From: Zwartia sp.
GTDB taxonomy: Bacteria > Pseudomonadota > Gammaproteobacteria > Burkholderiales > Burkholderiaceae_B
Direction: 5' to 3'
Assembly: GCA_030653405.1 (NCBI GenBank)
Contig: JAURZO010000224.1
Span: 1 to 6,819 of the forward strand
DNA: 6,819 nt
Made by a program: the position numbers and the translations under genes. Within the stretch, counting starts at the first letter, position 1, and every line of letters begins with the position of its first letter. The notes under the pieces are model-generated. The model was given only the letters and a program-made list of their open reading frames with translations. It was not told where the DNA came from and made no database searches. Below are positions 5,930 through 6,819 of this stretch, one piece after another.

Positions 5930-6819
5930 GTGCGTATCTTTCATTCGCTGTGGTTGATGTTGGGATTGGGTGCTGCAGCCGTGAACGCGCAGCAATCTCC
6001 TGCTGCGTCCGCCAACTCGGTGATTGTAGGGCCTGGTTTGCGCGTTTCGCCGATGCTCGAGCTCAGCACGGTTCCAGAAAATGAAATGCCTGCCTTCCTC
6101 GAGGGCGCCCAGATGGAGGGCGATGGCTTAGGGAACGTCAAATTGCGGGGCAAAGCGTCAATCAGACGCCAGGATGCGGTGCTCAAAGCTAATATTATTG
6201 ATTACAACAAGCGTACGGGTGTGATGGATGCCCAGTTGAACGCGCGTTTGATCAGAGACGGGAACGTCATCACCGGCACCAGCATTATTTATAACTCTGA
6301 GGATGGCACGGCCAGCGTCGACCAGCCCAATTTCTGGGTGGATAACGGTGGTGCAGGCGTGGGTTCCTGGGCAGATGTCTTTAATCGCGACCAGATGAGC
6401 CTGACCGATGTGACCTATAGCGGTTGCCCCTGCCCGGATCCCGCCTGGTATATCGAGACTGAAAAACTCGACCTTGACTATGCCGCCAACGAGGGTGTGG
6501 CGCGAAACGGCGTGCTTTATTTCAAAAAAGTCCCTATTTTGGCCTCGCCTTACCTGACATTTCCCATTAAAAAGGAAAGAAAATCCGGCTTCTTGCTGCC
6601 AACGTTCGGCAACACCACCAATACGGGCTTTGACTACACGCAACCTTACTATTTCAATCTAGCGCCCAATTACGACATGACGGCGCAGATTCGCGGCATG
6701 TCCAAGCGTGGCGTGCAATATGGCAGTGAATTCCGCTATCTGGGCGAGAGTTATTCGGGCTTGATGGCCGGCACCTATCTCCCAAAAGACCTTCAAACCA
6801 GTCAGGATCGCTGGCTTTA
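5930..6819 (+). CDS. lptD: LPS-assembly protein LptD, N-terminal part, cut by window edge
   Basis: LptD is the outer-membrane barrel that, with LptE, inserts lipopolysaccharide into the outer leaflet. The 296 visible codons cover the signal peptide (about 1-20, MRIFHSLWLMLGLGAAAVNA with cleavage near Ala-Gln), the periplasmic OstA/LptA-like beta-jellyroll (about 55-160), and the beginning of the barrel. Key stretches are TYSGCPCPDPAWYI (162-175), the site of the Escherichia coli Cys173 region, VPILASPYLTFPI (201-213), KSGFLLPTFG (218-227) and QPYYFNLAPNYDMT (238-251), all matching the E. coli protein pattern well. No cysteine occurs before residue 166, so the E. coli Cys31 equivalent is missing. 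The start is taken as GTG at 5930, which begins a good signal peptide; GTG at 5915 would add five residues. A divergent amgK-murU beside lptD is a known arrangement in pseudomonads and relatives. The C-terminal cysteines and the downstream gene, often surA, are outside the window. Confidence 0.95.
   Translation, partial: MRIFHSLWLMLGLGAAAVNAQQSPAASANSVIVGPGLRVSPMLELSTVPENEMPAFLEGAQMEGDGLGNVKLRGKASIRRQDAVLKANIIDYNKRTGVMDAQLNARLIRDGNVITGTSIIYNSEDGTASVDQPNFWVDNGGAGVGSWADVFNRDQMSLTDVTYSGCPCPDPAWYIETEKLDLDYAANEGVARNGVLYFKKVPILASPYLTFPIKKERKSGFLLPTFGNTTNTGFDYTQPYYFNLAPNYDMTAQIRGMSKRGVQYGSEFRYLGESYSGLMAGTYLPKDLQTSQDRWL

Noticed and set aside
6158..6643. A 161-codon open frame antisense to lptD
   Set aside because: It lies wholly opposite the conserved LptD coding sequence and shows no recognisable motif or ribosome binding site; it is a mirror of the codon pattern.

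Overview
The window looks like a chromosomal piece of a Gram-negative proteobacterium, most likely a betaproteobacterium (Burkholderiales or a near relative). The main reasons are a clear LptD N-terminus, an adjacent AmgK/MurU pair of the Pseudomonas/betaproteobacterial type, and a moderately GC-rich base composition (judged by eye). Genus-level placement is not supported. No RNA genes, insertion sequences, CRISPR arrays or large repeats are visible.

Layout. From 1 to about 5755 everything is coded on the minus strand as one tightly packed run of six genes. In order of transcription (right to left) they are: amgK (MurNAc/GlcNAc anomeric kinase); murU (MurNAc-1-phosphate uridylyltransferase); a membrane-anchored coiled-coil protein resembling the DUF6776 family; a GT39/ArnT-like membrane glycosyltransferase; a flippase-like multi-spanning protein (UPF0104 / LPG_synthase_TM type); and a GT9 (heptosyltransferase-fold) glycosyltransferase cut by the left window edge. 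The junctions are a 1-nt stop/start overlap and gaps of 22, 16, 10 and 12 nt, with no visible terminator, so a single operon is likely. From 5930 to the right edge lptD runs divergently on the plus strand and is cut by the window end. The roughly 170-bp region between amgK and lptD holds a perfect TATAAT box facing lptD.

Function. AmgK and MurU form the known peptidoglycan-recycling shortcut that turns MurNAc into UDP-MurNAc without the fosfomycin-sensitive de novo step. LptD is the outer-membrane LPS translocon. The three distal genes (GT39, flippase-like, GT9) look like a lipid-linked sugar glycosylation module acting at the inner membrane on an envelope glycan or lipid whose identity cannot be read from sequence. 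The whole neighbourhood is envelope-directed. The less ordinary points are a GT9 protein with Ser where the catalytic Asp is expected, a hydrophilic His-rich insertion in the flippase-like protein, a five-codon mini-ORF bridging two genes, and an LptD lacking the usual N-terminal cysteine.
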